Part shown: one piece after another, positions 36,598 through 52,296 of the stretch | How the letters are laid out: every line of letters starts with the position of its first letter | Numbering within the stretch: position 1 is the first letter of the stretch | Assembly: GCF_021134715.1 (NCBI RefSeq) | Contig: NC_060025.1 | Span: forward strand, 5,022,001-5,086,000 | Reading direction: 5' to 3' | DNA from: Daphnia pulex | Lineage: Eukaryota; Arthropoda; Branchiopoda; Diplostraca; Daphniidae | DNA length: 64,000 nt | The notes under the pieces: model-generated | What the model saw: the letters and a program-made list of their open reading frames with translations, nothing else | What the model was told of the DNA's origin: nothing | The model's database searches: none | Made by a program: the position numbers and the translations under genes

Positions 36598-39500
36598 TTA
36601 GCCCGATTCTTTAGGAACCTGCTCTAGGCCAAATCCAATTAAACATTTAGAAAAAGTTTCACCATCTACGGCTTTCGTGAGGACATCAGCTAGTTGATTC
36701 TTGGTGTCGACATACTCCACATCTATGGTTCCATCAGCAACCTGCTCACGGATGTAATGGTAGCGCACCTCTATGTGTTTCGAACCTTTATGGGCCAAAG
36801 GATTGTACGCTAGACCGATAGCACTTTCGTTGTCGCAACGGAGACAAGTTGGTTCCATCTGACTTTCACCAAGATTGTCGAGTAGTCGACGCAACCACAC
36901 AGCTTCGCGGGTAGAATCACTAGCGGCGATGTACTCGGATTGCATGGTGGACAGTGCAACAATGGGTTGCTTCCGACTCGACCAAGTTATGGCTGCTCCG
37001 TTGAAGATGAACAGATAACCGGAAGTGGACCGCCTGGTGTTAGGATCCCCTGCATAATCCGCATCCGAATACCCGACTAGTGCCTGTCTTGTGGGTCCGT
37101 TTCCGCCGAAGCAGAGACCATGATCGCGTGTTCCGGATAGGTATCTCAGCACACGCGTTGCAGCTTTCCAGTGTTCCATCCCCGGATTTTGGCAGTGTTG
37201 AGCTAGTTGGCTTGCCATGTAAGCTATGTCTACACGTACAGTGAGCGCTGCATACATGAGACACCCCACGGCTTCGCGGAAAGGGATGGTAGACATGGCA
37301 GCAATGTCGGCAGGTGAAGAGGGCGATGAATCACGAGAGAGACGAGGGGCTCCTTTGAGTACTGGGAGAGAAACTGGGTGTGCGTCGGAGAGGTTGAACT
37401 TTGCCATAATTTTGTCGATGAACTGAGGGATCGACATGTAGATTTTTCGGTTGGGTCGATCCCGAGTGAGGACGATTCCGACGAAGAGGTCAGCAGGAAT
37501 GGCAGTAATTTCAAATCGCCTGTTGAGGAATCGGACTACTTCGTTGACAACATCCATGGAACTGCCGGCCACAAGGCCATCATCGACCCAAACGGCAATG
37601 ATTAGATAGTGGGAATTAGTGATCTGATGATACACACAAGGGTCCGCAGAGCTCTGCGTGAAACCATAGTCGATGAGGGCATCGTGCAGCGTTTTGTTCC
37701 AGATGCGAGAGGCTTGGCATATTCCATAGATTCCTTTGTTCAGTCGGCACACTTCACTTTCACGACCAGTGACGACATAGCCTTCGGGTTGAGCGATGTA
37801 CACCAGTTCATCGATAACACCGTTGAGAAAAGCGGCTGTCACGTCGAGCTGGATGAGTTCCAGATCACGATGGGCTGCGATAGAGATGATGACTCGAAGA
37901 GAGTCGTAGCGAACGACCGGTGCAAAGGACTCCTGGTAGTCAATGCCCTTGACTTGTCGATACCCTTTAGCGAAAAATCGAGCTTTACGGCGACAAGGAA
38001 GGCCTGATCTGTCCGTCTTCATTTTGAAATCCCAACCGCTGGGAATGCATTCCCGGCCTGGAGGCAGTGGGACAAGGGTCCAAGTCTCATTCTTGATGTG
38101 AGAGGACATTTCGTTGTCTGCTGCTTGTTTCCACAGCGTACCTTCAGGGCCATCCACAGCTTCACGGAATGTCTTCGGTTCGTAGTACAGAGAGCTTGAC
38201 TTCAACGCCATCGCTATGAAACAGTACATAGATGCATCTCGGGGATGTGTGTCCGCCATGGCACAATCCATGTCCATCGGAAAATGTTTCTTCGGTATGA
38301 GACCTCTGGCGGATTTCCGGACGGGCAGGTGAACGGCGCGGAGCTTAGTTTTGGTCCCGAGAGCCGGATCCGATGTTGCAGGATGGATGGTGGTCTCAGG
38401 TGTGATGTCATCAATGAGAGGTGATGGCAGTGGTTCTGCAACGCTTGAGGCGAGCTCTATCACCGGTGACCAATATGGGATATTTTCGTAAACTCGAACA
38501 TGGCGTGTGATGTGGGTCCGCCCGGTAGCTTCCACAAACACCCGACTAGCCTTTTGCTCTTCACTCTCACCAACATAGGCACCTTTTGTAGCTTTGGGAT
38601 CCAGTTTCTGGCGTAGATCATCAGCGACTAAAAAATAGCTGACCGACCCAAAAATACGAAGATTCGAGATGTCGGGTTGTACTCCATACCAGTGCTCAAA
38701 TGGGGTAACGCTTTTCGTATTTGATAAGGTCCTGTTCAAGACATAGACCGAATAGTTTATAGCTTCGGCCCATAGTTTGAGTGGAATACCACGGGCATGG
38801 ATTTGGCTGCGAGCGGATTCTACAGTTGTGCGATGATCTCTCTCAGCGATCCCGTTTTGCTCCGGCGTATACGGCGCACTGGTTTGAAGTTTGATGCCAA
38901 GATTTTCTAGAGAGGTTTTCAAGTAACGGTTGTTATACTCCGTACCACCGTCACAGCGAAGCATTTTGACACGTTGATTGGTGTCGGTGTAGACCTTTTT
39001 GACGTATGCGAGAAAACAATCAGCTGTCTCTGACTTTTGTTTGAGGAAGTAGGCGGTCTTGTACTTGCTAAAGACGTCTTTGAATATGACGTAATAACGC
39101 GCACCTCCAATGGATTCTACTTGTAGAGGGCCGACTAGATCGGAGACGATACATTCCCCAATTGCTGAGAACGAGGATTGACTCTTGGCGAACGGAAGTT
39201 TGTGCATCTTTCCGACTTCACACCCATGGCAGCATTCGTTGAGAGTGGTAGATCTAGGAGAAATGTCCATCCCAGTGACACCGATGCCTGATGCCATGCG
39301 TAGAACAGCCCGACGATTCACGTGTCCCAGACGTTCGTGCCAGGTGTTGAGCGTTGCTTGAGTTGTTGCGACTGCAAGGCCCATGGTCGACGGGGTAGAG
39401 ACGACAGCGTTAACTTTGTAGAGAGTTTCACCCGACCTTGATGCTGTCATGATAACAGTATTGTCACGCATGATACAAGCCTCTAGACCGTGGAAGGATA

Positions 39501-40879
39501 CTGAATATCCGTTGATAGATAGGCACACGACTGATATGAGGTTTACTCCCAATCCAGGGACGTACAGCACATCCTTCAGGCTTCCATTGATCGTCTCACC
39601 GTGTACATGGGAAGACAACTTGATCGTTCCAACACCTTTGGCATGTAGGACCGTGCCTCCGATGCCATTGATCGGCCAGCTGTTTGGTGGTATGTCTCTC
39701 AACTCTTGGAAGTAGGAGTGTACTCCACTCATGTGCCGGGTGGCTCCGGAATCAAGGTAAAGAGCATCAGGGTCTGTTGTTGTTAGGTAGCATACAGAGA
39801 TGAAGGAGAAATCTACTTTCCGTGAGGGACCACTCCCATCGCCGTCGTTGTTAGGTCTTTTGAATGAGGTTGTTTGTTTGTCTCCTTCGTTTGCTATACG
39901 AGTCCTGCATTCAAATTCGTAGTGGCGTGGTTTTCCGCAGTACGTGCATTTTGCTGTGTCGCGATTGATGGTATCTCGTGATGCTCCACCTCGGCCACGA
40001 CTTCCTCGAAACGCACGTGGGAAATGCCCTTTTTGTCCACCGTAGGCTTGAAGAGCAGTCCCCTCTGGAGTGTTAGTTAAAGGTTTAAAACCTTCCTCTT
40101 CTGTCCTTCGGAGTTCAATTCGCCGTTGCTCAGACACGATTCTTGCCCGAAGAGCATCCATGGATCGTTCGTTGTCTGGCACGTTGTCCCAGCAGGAAGA
40201 TAAGAATCCAAATCTGGCTGGCAAACTACACATGATGGTCGTGATTAAGTCGTGCTCTGTCACGTGCACTCCTAGATCATTAAGTTCAGTCGCCATGGAC
40301 TCTAGGGCCGTTATGTGAATCATAATGTCTTCATTATGTTTGGGTCTGCGAGTAGAATCAGGAAGACAATTGTTAGTCTCTGCTTAACACAAGTGTGCTA
40401 GTGAATTGCTTACCGTAGATTCAGAAAGTCTCTGTGTAGCAAGTGCTTGTTGTCTGCAGCACGTTGTAAGTACTGAGTTTCCAATCTAGTCCACATTTCA
40501 TGGCTGGTTCTGCTGTTGAGTAGGGCTTGCTTCCTGATCTCATCGCAGCTATTAAAGATGAGGTACCTGGCATAGCAGTCACTCATTTTCCATTCTTCAA
40601 TATCGTCACCGTTTAACATGATGGATGGGTCATCGTCATCAAATTCTACTTCAGGTTCAGTGAGTTGACCCTGTGTGTACAGAAATTGATGCAACGGTAT
40701 TAGAATGTGCAAATTCTCATCCAACGTAAAAAAAAAAGAGTTGGGTAACTTACATCCACAATGAGTTTCACATTCTTTAATGTGAACAACATCTCCATGT
40801 TGTGCTTCCAAGTTGTAAATTCCTTTCCATCGAACTTTCTAGTGTGCTTGATCACATCTAGTGAAAAATTCTGAGCCAT
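36598..40879 (-). CDS. copia-type Gag-Pol polyprotein with two introns in gag
   Basis: Three exons on the minus strand: 40879-40754, 40670-40414, 40345-36598. The introns are 83 and 68 nt with donors GTAAGT and GTAAGC and acceptors CACAG and CGCAG. Joined length is 4131 nt, 1376 residues, with no internal stop. Gag opens MAQNFSLDVIKHTRKFDG and has the zinc knuckle CTYCGKPRHYEFEC (about 261-274). The protease has LDSGATRHM (D about 326). Integrase has an HHCC finger (about 464-503) and D530, D593, E629 (QNGIAERDH). Reverse transcriptase has D962 (QLDVTAAF) and WVDD at about 1047-1050. RNase H has SDADYAGD (about 1220) and E1265. Everything downstream of the knuckle is in one exon. Spliced RNA would encode the whole polyprotein; unspliced genomic RNA would stop early in gag. 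Confidence 0.93.
40346..40413 (-). other. Intron 2 within copia gag
   Basis: 68 nt, GTAAGC to TACTCGCAG, in phase 2 between NLR and PKHNED. It contains an in-frame stop in the unspliced frame. Confidence 0.8.
40671..40753 (-). other. Intron 1 within copia gag
   Basis: 83 nt with GTAAGT at the 5' end and TACACACAG at the 3' end. It interrupts the frame after residue 42 in phase 0. Reading through would join frames with different content. Confidence 0.8.
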
Positions 40880-40908
40880 TCTGGAATGTGTTCAAAGCTT
40901 AGCGTGGC

Positions 40909-40922
40909 CTGGGCCCATAACC
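40909..40922 (-). other. copia primer-binding site
   Basis: GGTTATGGGCCCAG immediately after the 5' LTR. The same motif, as I recall it, marks insect copia elements primed by an internal part of initiator methionine tRNA. Confidence 0.75.
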
Positions 40923-41211
40923 TATTGAGACACATCAGTTTTATTTGCATGATCTAGATTTACCACGGGTAGTACAAGTATAACTTACCCACACAGTGGA
41001 TCACAAAATTAATTCACACGATATAATGAAATACAAATTGTTAGAAGGAACTACAATTTGCTACGTGAGACCTGCGTCACGTCGTCGAGCCAAGAGAGCC
41101 ACGCTACCGGTTGCTGGGTGCAGACGAATCACTCTGTCGCCCCAATGGTTGCCTAGCAACCCTCGGTTTACGCAACCACTCCGCATCAGGTTGTCGAATG
41201 TTACTTCAACA
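40923..41211 (-). repeat. 5' LTR of the copia element
   Basis: 289 bp, identical to 36117-36405, followed by the GTGCT target duplication at 41212-41216. Confidence 0.96.
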
Positions 41212-41216
41212 GTGCT

Positions 41217-43325
41217 TGAATTTTATAATATATTGGTTTCATAAGGTTTTAATTAATCATTAAAAATTACATTTTCCATCCACACGTCTTGCACTATATT
41301 TCAGCTGCAATTCGTTAGTCCATCGTAAGTACAAGAATCACAATAAATAACGTTTAATTGCATTTACAAAATTCTACCTGTTTGTTAGCAAATATTTTCT
41401 GCATTTCATCGCCAGTTAGCGAGTATGAATGAAAGAATACTTCACCGGAATTGGTTTAGTGGCTAAACACGAAAAAAACTGCCATTTTTTGTTTTTATTG
41501 ATACTATAATCTTGAAAATAATTTATTATTTGATTCTAATTATTAAAAGAAAAATTTAATAAAATAATAAATTTAAGTTATAAAAATTGCCTCAATGGAT
41601 CGAATTAATGATTTTAGTATTTTATTCCAAATATTTAAGACATTGAACATTGAAGATTGTAATAAAAAGTGAACAATTTCAGTTCAAATTGTTCGGGCGT
41701 TAAAAATTGGAAAATAATAATGGATATTGTGACCAGTTTTATAACGCTGTTTTGAACTTGCAAACCGCTTATAATCTCGCGCCAATAATTGCTTAGGTAA
41801 GTTCAGTGTCTGTTCTTAGGCTTGTGCTCGAAATGATGATATTCTTCAGTCAGGCACACATACGCTATCAACACGAAAAAGGTTACTCATGCACACATTC
41901 AACTTTTGCGAACATGAAACTGATCAAAACGAAGATAAAAGGGTCGAAGTGGTCTCCATTTTTTATCCAGAAGCATTTCTAAATGTTCATCCACTTCAAT
42001 AGTTTTCAGAGGTAGAGCAGAAAATACATTTTTTGATGTTGACAGCCATCCTTGCTTGAAGCCTTCATCAACTCTGGCAGTTGAAAACACGAGAGTTAAC
42101 AAAGGTTAAATGTAATTATCAAGTAAAGGAAAACGACCATGAATCTCTAGTGACGTTGTTGTTGCTAGAAGGCATGAGGTTGTTTTGCACTTGATGACAA
42201 CATCAATGTGGAAGGTACCACACCTTTGGGTTATTTAATCACACTCACGTATCCAGGTGGCCCATGCAAAGATGTCTCTTGTTCAAATGGCACACAACCG
42301 GTAAAGGAACAGTGGTCTTTCAGTCCATGAACATCACCTGTTCCGGATACAAGGTCTCACTACAGTGCGTAGATGTAATGTAGGAAATACGAGGCACATG
42401 GAGATGGATACTTAATGAAAAACCATGACAAAACTCATCTTATAGACACGTCAAAATCGTCCTTTCCAACTGTTCATCTCCCACTTCTTACAATTATCTC
42501 AAAGAAAGAGTTATTTAGAATCACCAATCTTGAACTATGAACCATATCTTGCCCTGAATATTACTTTGAGACGTAATACTCCAAACACCTCAGAAAGAGA
42601 GGGAACCTCACCGGGGACCCTCCTCTTCCTCTTCAGGGGGTGAAGAGTCTTCTACATAAAATACTTCCAACGACTTGACTAGTCCAAATTTGATTCTTTC
42701 TTCTCAAAACAGACTATTACAACACAACGATGCCGGTAGCTCCCGGGGAAGCGGTGTGTCCTCCTGAGTCGTTTAGGGGGTTTAAGGGCACAAGGATTGT
42801 GGCTTGCTGTACAGTGAGAGTGCTGATTGGATAGAATAGAAGTCACTGTATGTTATCACTGAACGCTATCAATCTCCAGTAAAAGAAGTGCTGATAGGTA
42901 GTTACTTACATTTAATTTTAACAAGATCCGGTGTGACGTGGGGTGGCGGGGCGAAGCCTCCGCCGCACCAAAGTCACGCCTTACCCTTACGCCGCGCCAT
43001 ATCATATTAGGTTTTTTGGAATTGAATTTTTATTTAATGTTTGGATAGAAACATGCGGAAATATTCTTTTAATCTCTTTCTCGATTTCTGCTTATTACAA
43101 TCTTCCGGAAACTAAGGGCATAATTTTTTTTTAAATGTTATTAATTAATCTTAATAATAGGCCTACCTTTATAACAGAATATTATTATTATTCTATAACT
43201 ATTCTATAGCTCTGCCTTTATAAAACTATACCAATACTACTATACCAACTAGAATACCCTTAACATTCCCTTCGGGTACCTTGCGGCGTACGTACGCTGC
43301 CTACAGTAATCATAGCGCATAGTAA
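41217..43325. other. Intergenic DNA with unplaced fragments
   Basis: No gene recognised. A 67-codon minus frame at 41899-42102 (WLSTSKNVFSALPLKTIEVD) and a plus stretch at about 42198-42330 (YLITLTYPGGPCKDVSCSNG) look protein-like but match no family I know. A GC-rich patch at about 42925-42990 contains GGCGGGGCGAAGCCTCCGCC, a small hairpin. Confidence 0.4.
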
Positions 43326-43327
43326 TA

Positions 43328-43924
43328 GAGGTTTTTCCATTTGGTTCGTGTAAGTAGAGGGAAAAGTCGTGCGGCTAGTCGACTGGTGCGCACCATGGCG
43401 GGGGATAGCCGAAACTTGCTGCAGACTTTGCTTGATCCAAACTATCTCCCACGTAAGGCCATGTACTGTAACCTGTCAGGCTGTCAGCAGCAAAAGTGAA
43501 ACCTGTTTTATTTCTTAAGTGTTTAAAATGGTAACAGCTTTTTGTTTGATATGTTCAACTTATCAAAAAAAAAGAGATCGCCGAAGATTTTTCAAAGTGC
43601 CAGAATGCAACATTTACAGTAATTCCATTGAGAAAGAACTCATTTCACTTTGAAAAATCTTCGGCGATCTCTTTTTTTTGATAAGTTGAACATATCAAAC
43701 AAAAAGCTGTTACCATTTTAAACACTTAAGAAATAAAACAGGTTTCACTTTTGCTGCTGACAGCCTGAGTGCCTGACAGGTTACAGTGCATGGCCTTACG
43801 TGGGAGATAGTTTGGATCAAGCAAAGTCTGCAGCAAGTTTCGGCTATCCCCCGCCATGGTGCGCACTAGTCGACTAGCCGCACGACTTTTCCCTCTACTT
43901 ACACGAACCAAATGGAAAAACCTC
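43328..43924. mobile_element. 597-bp foldback element with TA target duplication
   Basis: Two inverted arms of about 270-280 bases around a 46-base spacer (43600-43645). The ends are GAGGTTTTTCCATTTGG and its complement, with TA on both sides (43326-43327, 43925-43926). Arms are nearly identical; the right arm has an extra 8 bases in the CTGTCAGG region. The arms include coding-like sequence (MAGDSRNLLQTLLDPNYLPR on the minus strand) that may be captured exon sequence. Confidence 0.85.
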
Positions 43925-43926
43925 TA

Positions 43927-44932
43927 TAGATCTAACCATAAAAATTATTTTTCGTCTGATTAGCCATCTAGTGCGACTATTATCAACTAAACGCACCCAA
44001 TACCAGCAAAAAAAAAAACGCGATTAGAAACCCTTTCGGGTAATTGCATTATCGGAAAAGATAATTGCATTATCGGAATAGATAATTGCATTATCGGAAA
44101 AGATAATTGCATTATCGGAATAGATAATTGCATTATCGGAAAAGATAAAAGCGTCGGTATCGAACATTTCCCCTAATGCCTGATGCAAAAAATGGTCAGT
44201 TCTGGTCATATTGAGGCGTCAAAAGTCTGTAATTACGCAATGGGAGGCAAAACATGTGAGGAGGAGGAAGAGTAGAAGAGCAGAAGAAGAAACTTTATTT
44301 ACCAATCTACTAACCTATTAGTTAAAACATACATTAACTGTTAAAAAAACAATTACGAAATTACTGGACTTAAATAAAGATGCTCAGATATTTTAACATA
44401 CTGTTACGCACAGAATAGCAAAACGTTGAATGATCGAGACATTCTTGGAAATTACGTAAAGACGCGTAAAGAGGACGACTGTTATGAATACATGACGATA
44501 TGAAGTCACCCTGACCCTGGTTTCCCCTATATATGAGATGACCCCCTTTTAGTTTAGGGTGAGAGTTCAGTCTGACCATGTCTGGTTTGGTGGTTTGTGG
44601 GTCTATTTTTGCTGTCTGGTGTTGGGCACTGTTGTCTGAATGTGGGTTGTTGTGACAGTACATGTGCTTTTGAGGAGACTTGGCTCGTAGAATAGAGAGA
44701 GCCAAGTCATATCGACATTTCGTATCGGCCAACTATCGGCCCGAGTGGGCTGTGTTACTTGAGAACTCAATTTACTTCATAAAGACTCTTCGCACTTGGT
44801 ATTTCTATTAAAAAGTGTATTGGATAAATTACATTATCAAAAAAGTAGTGCGATTACATTGGTGAACGGAAAAATGAATAGCTCAGAATTGTGCACTTCA
44901 TACCAAACGCCTTGTTACGAAGACAACAGCGT
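43927..44932. other. 3' flank of mcm7
   Basis: Contains the 22-bp minisatellite and a 120-codon minus frame at 44370-44732 (RPLYASLRNFQECLDHSTFC). That frame resembles the tail of a LINE-like element, without firm family evidence. No polyadenylation signal for mcm7 could be fixed. Confidence 0.4.
44040..44151. repeat. 22-bp minisatellite with alternating units
   Basis: Five copies of ATAATTGCATTATCGGAAAAG, alternating GGAAAAG and GGAATAG, so the true period is 44 bases. Confidence 0.9.
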
Positions 44933-48040
<3,108 letters not shown>

Positions 48041-48164
48041 GTTAAAAGGAAATCGTAGATGGATAACTGCCTAACAGAATCGGTTTATGTTAATAACTGA
48101 CTCCCTGTGCTGTGTGCTTAACACTGTTTGACAAGTTACTTGGTTTATTGTTCTGCGCAGAAAT

Positions 48165-48174
48165 GGGCGCGAAA
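48165..48174 (-). promoter_or_regulatory. E2F-type site upstream of mcm7
   Basis: On the minus strand TTTCGCGCCC matches the E2F consensus TTTSGCGC. It lies about 125 bases before the mcm7 start codon. E2F control of MCM genes is well established in animals, so the location supports a role, but binding is inferred. Confidence 0.65.
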
Positions 48175-48490
48175 CGGAGCCCTAACAAACAGCGCTCTGC
48201 TGCCATATTTATGTAGTTCTTCGCTTTCATTTTTTTTTTTTTTTATGTATCCCCAGAGTGTATCCCGAATCCCGATCCCATTGGCGCTGTGGCCCGGACC
48301 TTTTGGGACGGATTTCTTCTTATATCAGTCAAATTATTAAGCGGTTGTTTTCCTTAATGGGGTTGGAGCCTGATCGGCGTTTAAAAAAAATTTACCGTCC
48401 CGCTTGACTGGCTTGAGGCTTGCATCATGTAAAATAACCCAGGTCACGTTATGTCCTGGGTATTAAATCAGGTTAAGGCATGGGTATGGA

Positions 48491-48822
48491 CAGGAGTATG
48501 GAGAGATGTTGCCAATGACCATGTTAAATTTCCCATAAGGAGATTCAACGGGAAGCTACTTTTTTACTAGCGACATTTGTATGGACATGATACGGTGGCC
48601 TCTTTGAATCAACGCCATCTAGGCTGTTGCGACATATGGACATTCAAAGGGGCCATTTCAAAGGTCGAGTTGACTGTATATATGTCGCAACGTCTTAGAT
48701 GGCGTTGATTCAACTCGACCTCCATACAAAATCGCTAGTAAAAAAGTAGCTTCCCGTCGAATCCCCTTATAGGAAATTTAACATGATCATTGGCAAGTGG
48801 CAACCATTTCTCCATACTCCTG
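48491..48822. mobile_element. Foldback MITE in the mcm7-mtSSB spacer
   Basis: Imperfect inverted arms of about 105 bases begin CAGGAGTATGGAGAGATG and end CATTTCTCCATACTCCTG. Conserved inner blocks include AAGCTACTTTTTTACTAGCG and a GATGGCGTTGATTCAA-type block. No clear target duplication was found and it has no coding capacity. Confidence 0.75.
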
Positions 48823-49130
48823 GTTAATAAGGGCACATTTTCAATTTTTATCGATAAATACAATGACTGCGGTAATGAGAACTCGTTTTATCATTATCAA
48901 TCATAGCTATCTTCAAACTCATAAAAAAGATATAGATTATTAATTTAGAAATTTTTTTTTGATTTTTATGGATCTGGTATGGAATGATTGTTTTATGTGG
49001 CAACATTGTTATTGGTAATAATTAACAAACTCCTCAAAATCCAGAAATTTTTTTTAACACAAGTGTAATCTTAAAAAAATAAAATACAGTTTTTCTCTTC
49101 GTCTCTCCAGATAAATAAGAAAGAAAAGAA

Positions 49131-49748
49131 ATGTTAACGTTGAAATCAGGAAGTCGTTTCATTTCAAATATGTCTAGATTTGCGTTGAGTCGACAAATAT
49201 ATTTGTCATGTCGCAAACAAGTTGATTCTGATGAATGGAGAACTCACCTTACAAACAACAACACTGGCGAAACTACCCCTCTTACAGTTGGTGTGGAAAA
49301 AAGTTAGTTTTAAAAGATTACATTCATTTATATAGTATTTAGGTTCTAATGTTCTTTTATGTAGCTATTAATTCGGTGACTCTGTTGGGTAGAGTTGGCT
49401 CAAATCCTGTTAAACGTGGTTCTTTGGAACATCCAGTTGTTACATTTTCTTTGGCTACAAACTCAAACTATAGTTATCCCAATGGTTTGTTAATTGAAAT
49501 TTAATTCAAAATATTTTAAACTGATTTGTTTTCCTAAAGGAGATGTCAACCAGAAGACTGAGTGGCACAGAATTTGTGTGTTTAAACCTTACCTGAGAGA
49601 CTCGATATTAAAGTACACTAATAAAGGACAAAGAGTTTTTGTTCAAGGAAGAATCATCTATGGAGAAGTAAAAGAACCTGAGGGTAATTTAAGGCACACA
49701 TGTTCAATTGTTGCAGATGATGTTATCTATTTTAGAAACAATTCATAA
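49131..49748 (+). CDS. mtSSB: Mitochondrial single-stranded DNA-binding protein
   Basis: Three exons, 49131-49302, 49365-49484, 49540-49748, GT-AG junctions in phase 1, 166 residues. The N-terminus MLTLKSGSRFISNMSRFALS is basic, serine-rich and free of acids, as in a mitochondrial targeting peptide. The OB-fold carries INSVTLLGRVGSNPVKRG, TFSLATN, GDVNQKTEWHRICVF, GQRVFVQGRIIYGE and a closing DDVIYFRN. The family forms tetramers that coat single-stranded mitochondrial DNA and stimulate the replicative helicase and polymerase. The gene diverges from mcm7, placing two replication genes around one spacer. Confidence 0.93.
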
Positions 49749-52108
<2,360 letters not shown>

Positions 52109-52296
52109 GGATAAGATCATCTTTATTTTTTTTCCCCTATCATTCACGTGTAAGAATACATTATTTTGTAATTCCTTTTTTTTTTAAATAATGCTTTGAA
52201 TTGACGTATAAAGTGTATTTAACTTTAACGAGTGAATTTGCATAGGCACACAATTAAATTTTTGTTTTAATCATTTCATCAATTCATTAAAATTTA

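Larger units (their letters stand above)
36117..41211 (-). mobile_element. Complete young Ty1/copia LTR retrotransposon
   Basis: 5095 bp bounded by two 289-bp LTRs that I found identical by eye over their full length. GTGCT duplications flank it (36112-36116 and 41212-41216). In element orientation the LTR starts TGTTGAAGTAAC and ends CTCAATA. The primer-binding site GGTTATGGGCCCAG follows directly at 40922-40909, and a GAGAGAGAG purine tract (36414-36406) precedes the 3' LTR. The internal region encodes one Gag-Pol polyprotein with all expected domains in copia order (integrase before reverse transcriptase). Identical LTRs imply very recent insertion, so the element is probably active or was until recently. 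Confidence 0.96.

Noticed and set aside
41899-42102. 67-codon minus frame that looks protein-like
   Set aside because: No recognisable family or adjoining exons, so not called as a gene.
42198-42330. Plus stretch GDNINVEGTTPLGYLITLTY-like reading
   Set aside because: Ends at stops on both sides and shows no splice sites or known domain.
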